From assembly GCF_040802235.1 (NCBI RefSeq), contig NC_133161.1:148977121-149041120 (forward strand): a stretch of DNA of 64,000 bases, given 5' to 3'. The notes under the pieces are model-generated. The model ran no database searches, was not told where the DNA came from, and saw nothing but the letters and a program-made list of their open reading frames with translations. Source of the stretch: Manis javanica (lineage: Eukaryota; Chordata; Mammalia; Pholidota; Manidae). This document shows, in pieces, positions 10,225 to 23,000 of this stretch (positions within the stretch are counted from its first letter, which is position 1; every line of letters starts with the position of its first letter). A program made the translations under genes and the position numbers.

Positions 10225-10477
10225 CTTGGCATGCAGGAAGGTGTTGCCTGGCTTGAGGTCCAGGCGGAGCAGAGGAGGTTCAATACTGTACAGGAAGTTC
10301 ACGGCCAGGCTGGTCTCATGGCCGATGCGGAACTTGAGCGGCCAGGGGAGGCTGTGTGTGGGCACATCTTCTCTGGGGAGTCATTGGCCACGAACTCTGT
10401 CAGAATGGCCAGCGGCTGCCTGCACGTCCCATAGATGACCACGACGTGCTGAGGCTCCGTCCGCTCCGCTTTGACTG
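10225..10477 (-). pseudogene. ANKK1: ANKK1 exon 2 remnant (frameshifted, catalytic loop)
   Basis: One frame reads QHVVVIYGTCRQPLAILTEF, like human ANKK1. After ...NDSPEKM a 1-nt deletion (near 10350-10362) shifts the frame, and homology resumes as [20 protein letters not shown] and LDLKPGN. The catalytic-loop His before LDLKPGN is Arg here, and about three codons are missing before the donor (AAG/gtcag at 10225). Acceptor-like cgtag precedes 10477. Confidence 0.9.
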
Positions 10478-11609
10478 CTACGGAGAGTGGGGAGCGAGGG
10501 GCAGAAGGAGGTGGCCCGTTAATTACCCAGCGACTTGCAGAGCACACAGATTAGGCCTGATGCCAGGCTGCGGAGACCCAGAGAGGCCTCCGGAGCTTAG
10601 AGGGGAGCGGAGGGGAAAGAGAGACACGAGAGGGTGCCCCGCGGGATGCATGGATGGGGATCCAGACGGACAGCAGCAAGAAGACAGGAAGCACGGGGGT
10701 TGGCAGGTTCCGGAGCAGGTCCGTTCCGCAAGGTGGCCGCAGAAAGCCGCCTGCCTACGTTCGTCTCTGCCCGTGATTCAAGCCCCTGGAGGACCAGTGT
10801 TAAGCCTCATACTTCTGTTTTAAATAATCATTTATTGCCATTTTGATTATGGAAGCAATATATATACCTCACAGAAAATCTAAGGCACATAGACAGCTAC
10901 AAGAAAGAAAATTAAAGGATCAGTAAAGGAACCTCCCAGAGTGGGGCCTTGTTCATATTTCAGTATTTTCTTTTACAACATTTTCCAGGTTTCTCCCTCC
11001 TTTCCATTCCTTCTCCTCTCCCTGTCCATGCACAGCGTGGGCTGTTGTGTGGCCTGCGTCCCCTGTTCTTAGCAGGGGCACCTCCCTGCACTGCTGTCTG
11101 GAGCGTGGTCCGTGGTGGCTGCGCGCATTCCGTTTTAGGGACACCCTGTCACCCTTCATCCTGCTCTCGGCAGCACACCGCCGCACCTGGCACGGCGCAC
11201 CTGCATCGACCTGAAGTCAGGATTCAGGAGAAAGCCTCACAAGAGAAGCCTTCGCAGAGCCTCCAGCTCTTTTACTGCGCGTGCCCGTGGAATGGTAACG
11301 ATGCGAACTGTCATCAATTGTCCTGGGGCTGCAGGGATAACAATTCAGGAGAAATGACATTTTTAAAATCAGGGTATTTGCAAAGCTGCAGTTGGAGGCT
11401 GTGGGAAACGGGGCCTCTCTGAAAAGCCAGCCAGAGGGGCCCGGCCCCCAGGACTGAGCACCTGCTCTCCTGCGCGTCTGGAGAGGTTGGGGAGCCCGTG
11501 TTTGCCCTGCTCTGGTCTCTGCGGCCCCACTGCCCACGAGCTCTCCCCTCCACCTCTGCGGTGTGTTCTATCTGTTTCCTCCTGTCCTTTTGAGCTCAGA
11601 GTGCCTGAT

Positions 11610-11765
11610 AGGTCTGTCATGAAGTGGGAAAAGCAAAGGATCGGGGGTCCCACTGCCCTGAATTCAAACCCCGTGTTCGTTACCTACTCTCTGACCTTGA
11701 GCAAGTAAACTCTCTAGGCCTCAGTTTCTTGACTGTAAAAATGGGCATAACAGTAACTCGCAGAA
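11610..11765 (+). repeat. MIR SINE
   Basis: 'actgccctgaattcaaaccccgtg', 'ctctgaccttgagcaagtaaactctctaggcctcagtttcttgactgtaaaaatgggcataa' is a near full-length match to the MIR consensus. Confidence 0.85.
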
Positions 11766-12429
11766 CCCCTTTGACACCCAGACTTCTCGGAGGTTCGCTG
11801 CACCCACTGTCTGGCGCTCCACAGCTCCTGCCCCCGCCTCGCCTGCTTCTGGCCTCCACACCTCATGGAGGAGCTGTTGCCAAGGGCACCAGCGATGCCC
11901 ACATTGCTGTAGCCTCTGAGTGATTCCTGGCTCCTAGTTAGTAGTTCCGATCTCTCACTCTTTTTTCTCAGACTACTGACTTACCTCAGCCACGTGCTAA
12001 TATTCTCCAGGACCTCTCCCCCTTTCTGCTCACTTGCCCCTGTTTCTTCTACAGGCTCCTGTTCTGAGACCTGACCCCCGGGCCCAGCGCCAGGCCCCCT
12101 CCTTTCCACTGCACACTTTGTTCCCTGTCTCTAGGCAACCTCAGCGCCCCAGGGGGCACCTGACACTCAGGGTGTCCAGATCCGAACTCTCTGTGCTCCC
12201 CTGTGGCCCGCTCCACGCTCAGCCTCCCCGTCTCGGGAGGGCCGTCCTCGTCCTCCGGGTCCGCAGAGACCCTGATGTTGCCAAGTCTTCTGTCTTCTCC
12301 TTCCCGCGGCCACACAGAATGCAGCCGGAATCCGACCACCTCTCAGCCTCTGCCCACAGCCGTCCTAGCCCGAGCCTCCTGTGGGCCTCTGCCTCTCTCT
12401 TCCCCTCCACCATCTACTCTTAGCCCAGC

Positions 12430-12770
12430 AGCCAGAGTGAGACTCTTAAAATGTTGGCCACAGGAGGCCACCGCCCTGCTCAGGACCCTCCAGTGGCTCA
12501 TTCAGAGTAAAAACTGAAGCCCTTGCAATAGCCTACGGGGCCTCACAGGGTCTCTCCTGGCCACCGCTTGAGGGTCTCATCGCCTGCGGACCAGGCCTTC
12601 CCTGACCCTCTTCCTGCCACGAGGGCCTCCTGCGGCTCCTCCACCGTGTCAAGTGTGTCCCCCCTCAGGACCTTTGCACTTGCTATTTCCTCTGTAGGGA
12701 ACAGGCCTCCCCAAGAGAGCCGCGCGGCTTCCTCCTTCTTCGCCTCAAATCTACCCACATGGTACCTGAT
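12430..12770 (+). repeat. L2 LINE 3' region
   Basis: 'cagagtgagactcttaaaatg', 'tccagtggctcattcagagtaaaaactgaagcc' and 'aggacctttgcacttgctatttcctctgt' follow the L2 consensus in the sense direction. Confidence 0.65.
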
Positions 12771-13489
12771 CGGTAAGGACTTCCAGTCTGTACAGAACAG
12801 CAACCGGATCCCAACTCCGGCAGGCCTAACCCCTCTACACAGGTGGCCCACTGATTTATATTTCTAGATCAAATGTTTTATTGGAAGATAGACTACTCAA
12901 CTCTCCCTAGGACTTCAATCAAGAAAATGGCAGGTGGTTGTTAAGCACTATGGATAAAAATATTTTATTATGTATTTCTTTTCTTTCTCCATTAGATTAT
13001 AAACTCCAAAGGGCAGGGACTTCGTTTTGTTCACTTAGCACTTAGAATGAATGAATGCCAGGCATGCCCTGTAACAAACGACTCGCACATTTTGATCGTT
13101 AGCTTAGACCTTTACTCTGAGCGACACCTGACAGTTCTTGGCTAATTAAAGGCACCTTAGAGTCAACATGTACCACACTGAGCTCATGGGCTTCCTCTCC
13201 AAACTTGTGTGTTCCATTCGTTAGCTGTCAATACCAAAAATCAGCAACCATCTATTGAGCACCCACCAAGTGCCAGGCATCGGGGACAGAGCAGTGAGCT
13301 AGACTGACACAGACTCCGTGCTCGTGGGACATTCTAAGGGACTCTCTGTTTCTCTGGGAAAGCCACACCCCAAGGTGACCTTGGCATTCCTCCTCCTTGC
13401 CATGCCTCCCACAGCCAGTCCCGGGCCAGGTGGAGTGGGCCGCTGCCTCCCAAACTGGCACCATCCGTTCCTTCTGTGTCACCAGCTCA

Positions 13490-13750
13490 CCAGTCCAGAT
13501 GCCAATTGTCTCTTGCCAGAACGATGACAGCGGCCTCCTAACTGGACCAGCACCCACTCCATGCCTCCGGCTCACTCTCCACGCTGCACATCTGCCCAGT
13601 TGCCCCCCCCTCCACCCCCGTCTCCACCGCCCAGCTGGTTGTAAGCCCTGCAGGAGCTTCCCGTTGTTCCCGCTCTCAGCTCCACGGAGCAGGCCTTACC
13701 TCCTGCCGAATCCCTTACGTCTGCTACCCAGGGAGCCCCCAGGACTGGGA
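13490..13750 (+). repeat. L2 LINE fragment
   Basis: 'gacagcggcctcctaactgg', 'cctccggctcactctccacgctgcac' and 'ttgtaagccctgcaggagcttccc' resemble the L2 sense consensus. Confidence 0.5.
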
Positions 13751-15517
13751 GGGGGAGTCGCTGGTGATGTCAGTGTGGTCTTGTCAACGCCGTGTTTCCT
13801 TTTGTTCTTTACTTCAAAGGCTGTAAATGGTTTGGACAAGTCCTAGAATGATCTCTGTTACACAGCTGACAGGAGGGTGCTGGGGGAGGAAGGCGGGTGA
13901 GTCTGGGGCTCTCACTTTGCCCCTGTTCAAGCAGCAGGTGGGGGGTGTGGGAATCAGAGAGTGGCTGGCCTGAGATCATGTCCTGGGGGCGGCATGGTGA
14001 CCAGAGGGAACATGACAAACAGCATCCGAGTAAGATGCCAAGTGGGGCTGCCCATTTCCCAGGTGCTACAGGTGATGTCCCAGGGGCCTGGGGAGGACGA
14101 CACGACAATCAGACTCAGACTTCACATGCCCAGTGTCTCCTCCGTGGTTGCATGGGGGGCAAACACCCAGCCAGTCCAAGCTAGTCTGGTGGGGAGGGAA
14201 CTGGAGCCCATCTCAGCGGGAAGGCAGAGATGGGTGGAAGCAGCAGGAAAGAGGTAGAAAGAGAAAACAGGGGGACGCCAAGGAGGAGCCAGCAGCACGC
14301 AGGAAGAGTCTGGGAGGAGCCAGACCGACCGAGGCTGGACCTCCCGGCAGGACCTAGGTGAGCGCAGCGCCCAGCCCGCACAGGGGCTCAGAGTGGACAG
14401 GACCTCAGGCCAGCAGGCTGGGCAGCTCCCACGCCCCAGGCCTCCCCGCCTGCCTGGACACGGCACAGGAGAGGGTGCCTCTCCACACATTGCTGGGCAT
14501 CACCAAGCCGAGGGCCCTAGCCCCTCAGCAGGCCCAGCCCCACCTGCCCTGAGGATGTGGGGGTGGTGGGTGGATGTCAGAGGGCCACCAGGGGCCGTCA
14601 TTGCCACCTGACACCTGGAGGGAAGGAGGTGGGAGCGATCTGGGACGCCAGGTGGGACAAAAGTATTGTGGCAGGTGGCCCTCGCTCCCATGACCCTGGT
14701 GGGTTCCAGCAGGGGCACTGTGCCTGGGCCGCTCAGGCCTCTGAGCAGGGTTTAGAAATGGGAGGGACAAGCTTCAGCCTCCACCTGGCAACCCACCAGA
14801 GAGGGGTGGAGGCCGGCAGGTCCCTGGTGGTGCTGGGCCGGCGGCAGGAACAGCACTTAATGGCTACTCAGTCCGCCAGCACTTGTGCTGCCCCAGGAAC
14901 ATGGGCTGAAGCTGCCGCTGGCCACCAGGAGGCTTCCAGGTCCCTGTGGTGGAGACAGCGAGATTGCCCAGCCACCGCTCCCTGCCCACGGCCATGGGTC
15001 AGCAGCCCCTCCAGCCACCCAGGGCGTCCCCACAAACCAGTCATCCAGGCCCCACCAGACCTCACTCCCTGCCCTTCCGGGCCCTCCTGGACGTCCAGCA
15101 CCACCCGCCCACCCATGCCAACACCCAGGCCCCTCCAGGCCTGCCCCCCGCCCCCAACCTCAGTGTCCAGGGCCCCACGCAGCCACTTCCTGCACGCTGG
15201 CCTGGCTTCCCTCCCTGTCCACCCTCCACCGGGGGCCACCCAGCCGCTGGCCTGAGGCCCAATGCAGCAGTGGGGCTGTGTGCCTGGGAGGGTCTGTCCC
15301 CCAGAGCACCCCAGAGCGCCTCCAGCCCTCGTCAGCCTCAGCCTTTGAGTTGCAGGCTCTCACCCCTGCTGCTGGGGAGGAACCGGGAGAGCGAGGCGTC
15401 CGTCCGAGGAAACGGGAGGCGGGCCAGAGCGGTCGGCCCCCTCTGCTGCCCACTGACTCTCAGTGGGAGGTGAGGTGGTCACGCCTGCAGCTTGCCTGTC
15501 CCAGGGTTTAAGAGAGT

Positions 15518-15858
15518 TGAGGGCTTATAACTCTGGGGGGTTTGGAGGGGGAGGGAATATGTTCCCAGCTGGGGGCAAATAACCTTAGAAACCGAAATCA
15601 AAGGGAGAAACGAAGTGGGAGAAACTGTTTATTGCCTATAAGCAGTGGTCCACTTCTGCTCTCCCGCGTCTCTTATGACCCGGCTGCAAAATGGGACCCA
15701 CCCAACCTCTCTGGTCCACATATGCCCTCCCTCCCCCTTGAAATCACCTATTGATCTGGAGATGGGCTGCTTCCCTCCACCCCTTGGAAACACCTGTTGA
15801 TATGGAGATGCACTAAGGCCAGACAAGAGATTCTGGAAATATTGAGATTTTACCCACA
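15518..15858 (+). mobile_element. LTR-like TG...CA element, copy A of an inverted pair
   Basis: A block of about 340 bp beginning near tgagggcttataactc and ending tacccaca. Its reverse complement recurs at 16688-17012 with roughly 85-90% identity by eye. Long identical words include ggtccacttctgct, cacctattgatctggagatg and gcactaaggccagacaagag. The TG...CA ends suggest a solo LTR. I do not recognise the family. Confidence 0.7.
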
Positions 15859-16229
15859 GGGCTGTTTGAGGGCCATCTTTTGTTGAATGTGGGGGCTGGG
15901 TCCCCGCCTCTGGTCACTGTGCTGAGGTGATGGCAAAGGCTGGTCAGGGCAAAGGTCTGTGTACAGAAAACTGGAACATCCACCCAGGAAGCAGGACTCC
16001 CCCAGAGAGAAGGGAAGGAGTGGGGCCCTGGGTGGGGGCTAAACCTACATTCAGGTGAGTAAGGCAGTTAGACCTACATTCAGACTGTCACCTTTGCCCC
16101 ACTACTTATCAGCCACTGGGCCTCGGTCACATGACCAAATCTCACTGGAGTTTTTCCATTTGTAAAATGGGATGATAACATAATCTCCATTTCAAAGTTT
16201 GCTCTAGGGATTAACCTTTGAAAATACAT

Positions 16230-16687
16230 CTAAAAAATGAACACTCACAGGCAAAAAAAGGAATCAGCCTAAACCTCACACATTATCCAAGTCAGCTCAG
16301 CATGAGCCACGGACTTAAAAATGAAATGTCAAGCTATAAAACTCTCAGAAAAAAATAATACAAAAAAACCTTCTGGACCTGGGGTTAGGCTAAAAGTTCT
16401 TGGGGTTAATAGCAAAAGTACAGTCCATAAAAGGAAAAATTGATAAATTGGACTTACTCAAAATTTTAAAACTTTCAATCTGAAATATCCTGTCCAAGGA
16501 TAGAAAGTCAAGCTACAGAAAATATTTGCAAACTGCATAGTTGACAAAGAGCTAATTTTCTAGAATCTAAAAAGAACCCTGCAGACTCAGCAGAGATAGA
16601 AAACACAACAAAAAGCAAATAAAAACAAGCAACCCAAATTAGGAAGTGGAGAAGACATGAGACATTTCACTGAAGAGGATACACAGA
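16230..16687 (+). mobile_element. L1 LINE fragment (ORF2 3' part), left piece
   Basis: It follows the L1 ORF2 3' consensus: 'aaaaggaaaaattgataaattggactta', 'gtcaagctacagaaaatatttgcaaactgcat', 'agaagacatgagacatttcactgaagaggatacacag'. It stops abruptly at 16687, where the LTR-like element begins, and seems to resume at about 17013. Confidence 0.8.
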
Positions 16688-17012
16688 TGTGGATAAAATC
16701 GCAGTATTTCCAGAATCTCTTGTCTGGCCTTAGTGCATCTCCATACCAACAGGTGTTTCCAAGGGGTGAGGGAAGCAGCCCATCTCCAGATCAATAGGTG
16801 ATTACAAGGGGGAGGGAGGGCATATCTGGACCAGAGAGGTTGGGTGGGGCCCTTTTTGCAGCCAGGTTGCAAGAGACGGGCGAGCAGAAGTGGACCACTG
16901 CTAGTAAGCAAAAAACGAGTTTCTCCCACTTTATTTCTCCCTTTGACTGGTTTTGGTTTCAAAGGTAATTTGTCCTGGGCTGGGAACACATTTCCCCCCA
17001 AGAGTTACAACA
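16688..17012 (-). mobile_element. LTR-like TG...CA element, copy B (inverted), inserted in L1
   Basis: 325 bp from tgtggataaaatcgcag to gagttacaaca. On the - strand it reads TGTTGTAACTC...ATTTTATCCACA and aligns with copy A along its whole length. The left flank ends in the L1 phrase gatacacagatg and the right flank continues tggcacatacatgcacgaaaagg, which is the next L1 phrase, so the element interrupted an older L1. The clean ends suggest a solo LTR insertion. Confidence 0.75.
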
Positions 17013-20000
17013 GGTGGCACATACATGCACGAAAAGGTGTTTGAATTGCCATTAAGAAAAGGTGCGTTGACTCTCCTTGAAGGGCTTTTGATGAAAACTC
17101 TCCAAATATCAAGATGCCAGAAACGGAAGCCTTGCATCTCAGGAGCCAGAGTTCTGTCTGTCAGCAGCACACCCGAGGTTCCTGGTGGGAGCTGGTGATC
17201 CTGGGCTGGGTACTCCTGTCACAGTGAGACACGTTTCCCAGGGGTCCTGCCCCCACGAGCAGCTGAGATGGCATGGCTGCCTGGGACCTTACAATGGCCT
17301 AGGCCGGCGTGGAGCTCATCACTGGGTCTGAGAGGCCATGGCCAGTACCTTCCCTAGGAGTTGCAAAGGGCCTGTGAATTTAGTGAGGAGTCAGGCAGGG
17401 AGGTGTGAAGTAGTGACCCATAAGTCCCTTAGCGGAGACCCTGGACAGGAAACCTCCTCATGTGGCACCGTGTTTACCTGTGGTCAGCCAGCCTCCTCGC
17501 TCTGGACCTCAGGGTGGGCAGAAGCCAGGGGGAGCTGGGCCGGGGTGGGACCGACCCACTGCCCGGCAGCTTCTCAGTTGTGCCACAGGAAGCTTGGGAA
17601 GCCTGCTGGCCCTGCAGGAGGAGGCTTCTGTGATGCACCCGATTTCCCGTTTCCTGTATTGCTTTTTTTTTCCCATTTTCCTCAACTGTTTAGAAAAGGT
17701 CTTTCTTCCCTCCTCCCTTCATTTTTTTAGGGGTGGGATCGTCAGGCCACTGTGGGCACATCAGAAGAAACCCAGAGAAGAGTTTTTTGTTTTTCCACCA
17801 TCTGGCTTAGGTGGTCGTGAAGAACACGACATTCAGAGCTGAAGCCTTCAAACAGGAGAGGAGACGGGCAGGACCAGGACAGGAGTCATCCACCGGCAGA
17901 ACTCGGGGGGGGGCAGAGGCTGACTTCTGGGCGTGGGCTGTCCCCGGGGTCCTCTTTGCCCAGGGCCCTCCCTTCCCGCACAGTTCCCGCTCCCCGCACC
18001 CTAGGGCCAGGCTGCCCCCGCCGCTGCCCTCCTCCAGGCAGGCTCCTTGTGATCATTTACTACGCTGTGTGCAGGTTTTTATATTTTTCAAGCAAAAACT
18101 TGAATTAGAAGTTTTTTAAAATGATGAATTACAAAGAATTCTGATGAATTACAAGAAACGGAGGCTGAGGCTTTAGGGACTGAAGCAGTAAGACTCGTCA
18201 CTGTGCGTCTGCTTTGTGCCTGGTCCGTGGGCAGGGGCCGCCCTGCACGACCCCCTGGGATTCAAGGCCCTGAAGCGGTTGCATTGCCCCCACCTTCACA
18301 GGCTTAGAGGAGCTAAGGAACTTGCCTGCGGTCATGCGGCTGGGAATTAGAGGTCCCAGGACTCACACCCGGCTGGCCTCTTGGCAATGCATGTGCTCCA
18401 ATCACTGTAATATGTCATATGTCGTCTGATAAAGTAAAACAGGGACCCTCAGACTGTGAGGCCCACCCAGGTGTGGTGGTGTCACGGGCCCTGAGGCCAG
18501 GACTGAGCGAGGGGATGCCCTGGGACATCAATCAGCATAGGTGCTCAGTGACAGTCCCGCCCTCCATGGACCCCTCAGGTGAGTGTCAGGGTGGGTGGGC
18601 TGGTACTGAGGGTGGAGCTTTGATTAATATACTATCAGGACTTTGCCTGAGGCTGAAAGATATCTTTGGAAGCTATGCCTGTAGAAAAGTCTCTATTAAC
18701 TCAATCAAATTGGGCTTCTGGAGAAATTTTAGGATTACTTAGTCACAGTGGAAATGACTTTGTCTCTGCTCTTTTGGCTGGAAAGAAAGCATTGTGTCCC
18801 TAGGACTGGCCGAGGACTTCCCTCCAGTGAGGGGGTGACCGTGCGTGCAGGTGGACCTGTGTGTGAGCGTGGGAGCACGGCACAAAGGGCGGTGCACGTG
18901 GAGGTGCGGGCGGGGAAAGAAGTCCTCCGGATCTCAGCCGGCTCTGGGCTAACCTCTCCCTCAGAGGTGTCATTCAGGGATGATGCAGGTGAGAAAGGAG
19001 GGATGGATGGTCTGGGATGCAACTGGAGGGGAGGCGAGTCACTGAGGACAAGAGGCGGGTGCCATCCCCCTTCCAGGTGTTCAGTGGTGGTGGACATGGA
19101 CTGCAAAGGGGTGGCTTTTCAGAGAAACCTAAACTTGGACGTTTGAGAGCCTATGGAGATTTCCAGGTGATGACACTGATGTGGGGGCAGGTAAGTAAAG
19201 GAGAAGATGAGTCTTTTTTGCCTTGAGACTCAAAGACCCCCATCTACTGGGTCTTGAGAGTGGAACCTGGTCTGGTGGCCGAGAATGGGTAAGGGGACAA
19301 ATGCAGCTTCTGCAGGGGCAGCCCCGACAGGAAAAGTGGAGGAGGGAATCAGCAGGTGTTCCTGCCCCTGCCTTCAGAGCAGGCTGTTTCATCTGTTTCT
19401 CCCCATCTTCTCTCCCCACCCACAGGCCGCACCCACCCTGCCATGCCCTCCTGCCAAGGCAGGCAGGGGGCAGCTTGGATATCACCCTCCCGGGAAGGCG
19501 TCTCTCACCAGGCCAGCCCCCATCTCAGTTGGGCAAACATAGCACTAGGCCCGGTGGCATGTGGCTCTCTGTGTGTCCTCTCTCCTGACGGGCACTTTGT
19601 GGGAGAAGGAACTGTGTGTGTCTTTGTGTGCCCAGTGCTTATCTCAGTGACTGGCACACAGTGGGCACTTCATAAATGTTCACTAAAGAATTTTAGCCCC
19701 AAACTGTCATCCTCAGTGAGGGATGGAGTGGGCAATGGATTGACTGGGTGAGAGTGACCAGCCTTCCCCAGGGTTGACCCTGAGAAGAGCCCCTGACGCC
19801 TCCCCTGCTAAATGCTGTGCTCAGGCAACGAGTATTTATTGAGACCTTCTACGTGCTGGCACTTTTCCAGGTACCAGGTCATATCAGGGATGGAACACGT
19901 TGGTGGCAAGAGCCATGAAGGGCAAATGGGGAACCGTGTATCCTGGTCAGTCGGTCACATGCTGCATGGGAACGACCGGCGTCTCTTCACGTACAAAGTC

Positions 20001-23000
20001 GCAGGAAGGAGGAGCTCGGAGAGGCCGGGTGGAGGCCCTGATGCCCTCAGGGTAAGCGGGACGTGGGCATGGCGAGGGGGCCAGCTGGGGCGCTGAGGGG
20101 GCCTCTGGGCAGAGGGACAGCACACGAAGGGGGTCGATCGTCTCCCCTGACGGGAAGCCCGGTGAGAGCCTGAGGCACAGCGGGGTCTGGGCTCCAACAA
20201 CGATGCCAGCGCTCCGGCCCTATCCAGGCTCTGCTTCCCTCTGTCGCCTGGGTGCTCAGGGAGGCCCTCCTCAAGGGCAGCATCGCCAGCAGAGCCCCAA
20301 ACTCACCTCCTGTCCAGGGAGCACCCTCGGTGACAGAGTCTTCCTTGCCCCGTTCAGGTCGGGGTTGAGCCGGGACCAGCATCTTCAGGTCGCAGGGCCA
20401 GCTCTGAACCGACTGCTGGGGAAGACCTGAGCCATGCGGCGCCATCCGGGTCTCCATGCTCCTCTCTCATCGCCTCAGGTGCGTTGGTTCCACCTGCACC
20501 AGGAGGTTCAAGCATGGAGCAGCTTCTCCAGGAAAACCCGAGGCGCCGTTCAGCCTGAGAACAGGAGGGATGGGTGTGGGGCAAGCTGACACCCACGGTC
20601 CAGTGCACAGGGAAACAGCAAATCAGGGGCCCAGACCAAGGGGGGAGCTGGTCAGGCTCGGGGGGCACCTGGCGGGTGCACAGGTGGGGCTCGGGGTCCA
20701 TGCTGGTCCCACAGTGCCTTCCGGAAATCCCTGGGGCCACATTGTCTAGCCTCTTGCTGCTGAACAGGTGGCATCTCCCCACCACCCTTACAGAGAGGGA
20801 TTCTCTCCTCGGTGGCTCTGGTGACAGCCACAGCAGTCCAGCTATTTGCAAAGTCCTATTTCAAAGACACTATTCCTGCTTCAGTTCCTGACCTGAATTT
20901 CAGATGATTGCACTAAGTTCTGAGAAGCCCCAAAAGCACATATTTCTTTACTGCCTTTTAATGACACATCTGAGGTGTCATTGTGGCCCAGCCCAGCCTG
21001 GGGGCCTAGGCTGACAGCACTTTAAAGGAGCAGCGGGGTGTCCTGAGAACAGGTCTGGCTGTCAGAGGCGAGGCACCTTCTGCCGGCTGGGTGAGCGGGG
21101 CACAGCAAACTCCTCCCGCTGTGCCTGGAGCTGGCCTGGGCGGGGAAGCCACAGCTGAGTCCCGCAGGGAGAAAGGCCACACACACACACACATGACCCC
21201 TGCATTCATGGACTGCTGGAATCCCAACTTCTAGGCTTCCCTTTGCTTGAAGGACACCAGGCATCCTGCCCTGCTCGGCCTTTGGACGGAACCCCTGTGA
21301 TGCGAGGCCTGGGGCTCAGAGAACCTCTGCCTCCGTGGTATTCCTCAGATCCCTGATGTGGGCTGCATGGGTCAGGGCCAAGACCATGTCAGCTCCAGGA
21401 GGAAGTTTCTGGTCGTGTCTAATTTGTTTCTCACCCTGACGATGCTCCACTATAATTACAACGGAAATGGATGAGGAAATACCCACTCGGGCCAAAGTCA
21501 TTTTATATCTAGCACAGCGCTTGGCAGACAACAGGTGCTTGCTAAGTTCTCATTAAACAAATGAGGAGCTACTCAGGGTCAGGCTGTCCTGTGAATGACC
21601 TTCGATGCCCAGGGACCCAGCTCTGAGGGAAGAAGGCCAGACCTGGAAATCCGAGCACCCCCATCTGTGCAGAGAAAGCACCCTGGCTTCTGCACGCCAC
21701 CCCCCACACCTCTGATCAGACGGGAGGTAATCCACGGTAATGGGGAGATCTGACCTGCCCAAATGGACAGCTGATGGATTAGCCAGGCTTTCAGAGAAAA
21801 CCTGGATGAGGGTGGATCTCGCTTTCCCCATCATGCTCAGGGGACAGGCAAGGACAGGCTGCTTCCCTGTGCTGCAGTTTGGGCCAGAAAACTAGTGAGG
21901 AGAAATGGCCGGTGCCATGGGGGTCAAGGGAAGGCTGGGTTCAGGTCCCTGGCCAGCCTTGGGGAATTCTGGACGAGGCGCTGGCTCTCCGAGCTTCTCT
22001 TTCCCTGGCCTCACACGGGAAACAGCGCTGCCTCCCTGATGGAGGCATGGCACCTGGCACACCCAGGGTGTCTGGGTGGGACTTCTGGACGGGGGCTGTT
22101 GGCCTCAGGGGAAGCATAAAAAGCACCGACTGACCCCGGGTCCTGGAGGTCCTGAGAGAGAATCACTGAGGAGCAGGGGCCCAGGGGCCCAGGCGGCAGG
22201 CCGGGTCATGCCAGGCCTGGGATGGAAGCCGCTGGCCCTGCTGAGGACCCACCACGTGCTCCCGAGGACAGGGCTGCGCGCAGACCAAGGCTGTGCCTTC
22301 TGAACGACATCCTCAGAGTTAGGTTCTTAGACGCCTTCTGTATACACCTCATTCTCTTTGCCTTTTCACAAGGCTTCTCACAGAAATCTTCCTGGTCTTC
22401 CAACTAAAATTTAAGGCAGGTAGTAGAGAAAAACATAAAGATACAGGTGAGAGTTTCCTAGCAATGGAGCCCCAGGGTGCAGCACGCCACAGCAAGAGTT
22501 CAGGGCAGGGAGTGTGCGGGCTGAGGGCTGCACGTGCAGCAGGGCGCTTGGGTGCCTGGGGGTGCTCTGTGCAGGCCTGGGGCCAGTCCTGACCCTCCGT
22601 GCCTCAGTTTCCTCACCCATCAAGGGAGAATAATAATAATAGCGCCTTCGTAGGCAGGATCTGAAGCCTGGTATCTTGTGAAAGGTACCAGCCATTTTTT
22701 GTTATGTGAGGTCTGGGAGCAAGTGTTGGATTGAAAGGGAGGGAAGGAGAGAGCCTTTGAAGAGAGAGAAGTACGAGGACAGGGCAGACGGATGGGGAGC
22801 AGCCTAAGAGAAAAGGGGGGTGTGGAGGGGCGGCGCTTAGCAAATGTCCCTCAGGGGCTTCCAGGAGGTGCTGGGGTGCCGAGGAGGACCACAGACACAG
22901 GACTGGGGGGAGTGCTGAAGCCTGCCTCGCTGAGGGGTACCAGAAAGTCACCCTAAAACCAAGCCGACTTTAAGGCTCAGCAAGGTCACACGGGGTGGGT

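Larger units (their letters stand above)
8675..10477 (-). pseudogene. ANKK1: ANKK1 pseudogene (kinase-domain exon remnants)
   Basis: ANKK1 is a RIPK-family Ser/Thr kinase with C-terminal ankyrin repeats that lies between DRD2 and TTC12 in mammals. At this position and strand, three blocks match its human kinase exons 2, 3 and 4 in order (10225-10477, 8971-9120, about 8675-8745). Each keeps splice-site remnants and each is broken: a 1-nt deletion in the first, an in-frame stop and a frameshift in the second, an internal deletion in the third. Exon 1 (glycine loop and VAIK lysine), later kinase exons and the ankyrin-repeat exon were not found. The position next to DRD2, with the exons spread over introns, makes it a unitary pseudogene rather than a processed copy. 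I compared with the human protein from memory. Confidence 0.88.
10478..15517. other. intergenic: ANKK1 remnant toward TTC12, part 1
   Basis: Mostly old repeats (MIR about 11610-11765, L2 pieces about 12030-12770 and 13490-13750, an AT-rich stretch at 10800-11000) and unique sequence. No ANKK1 exon 1 (glycine-rich loop, VAIK) was seen on the - strand. No supported gene. Confidence 0.65.

Noticed and set aside
10949-11422. 157-codon + strand frame in the intergenic region
   Set aside because: No family resemblance, no neighbouring exons, and composition typical of background.
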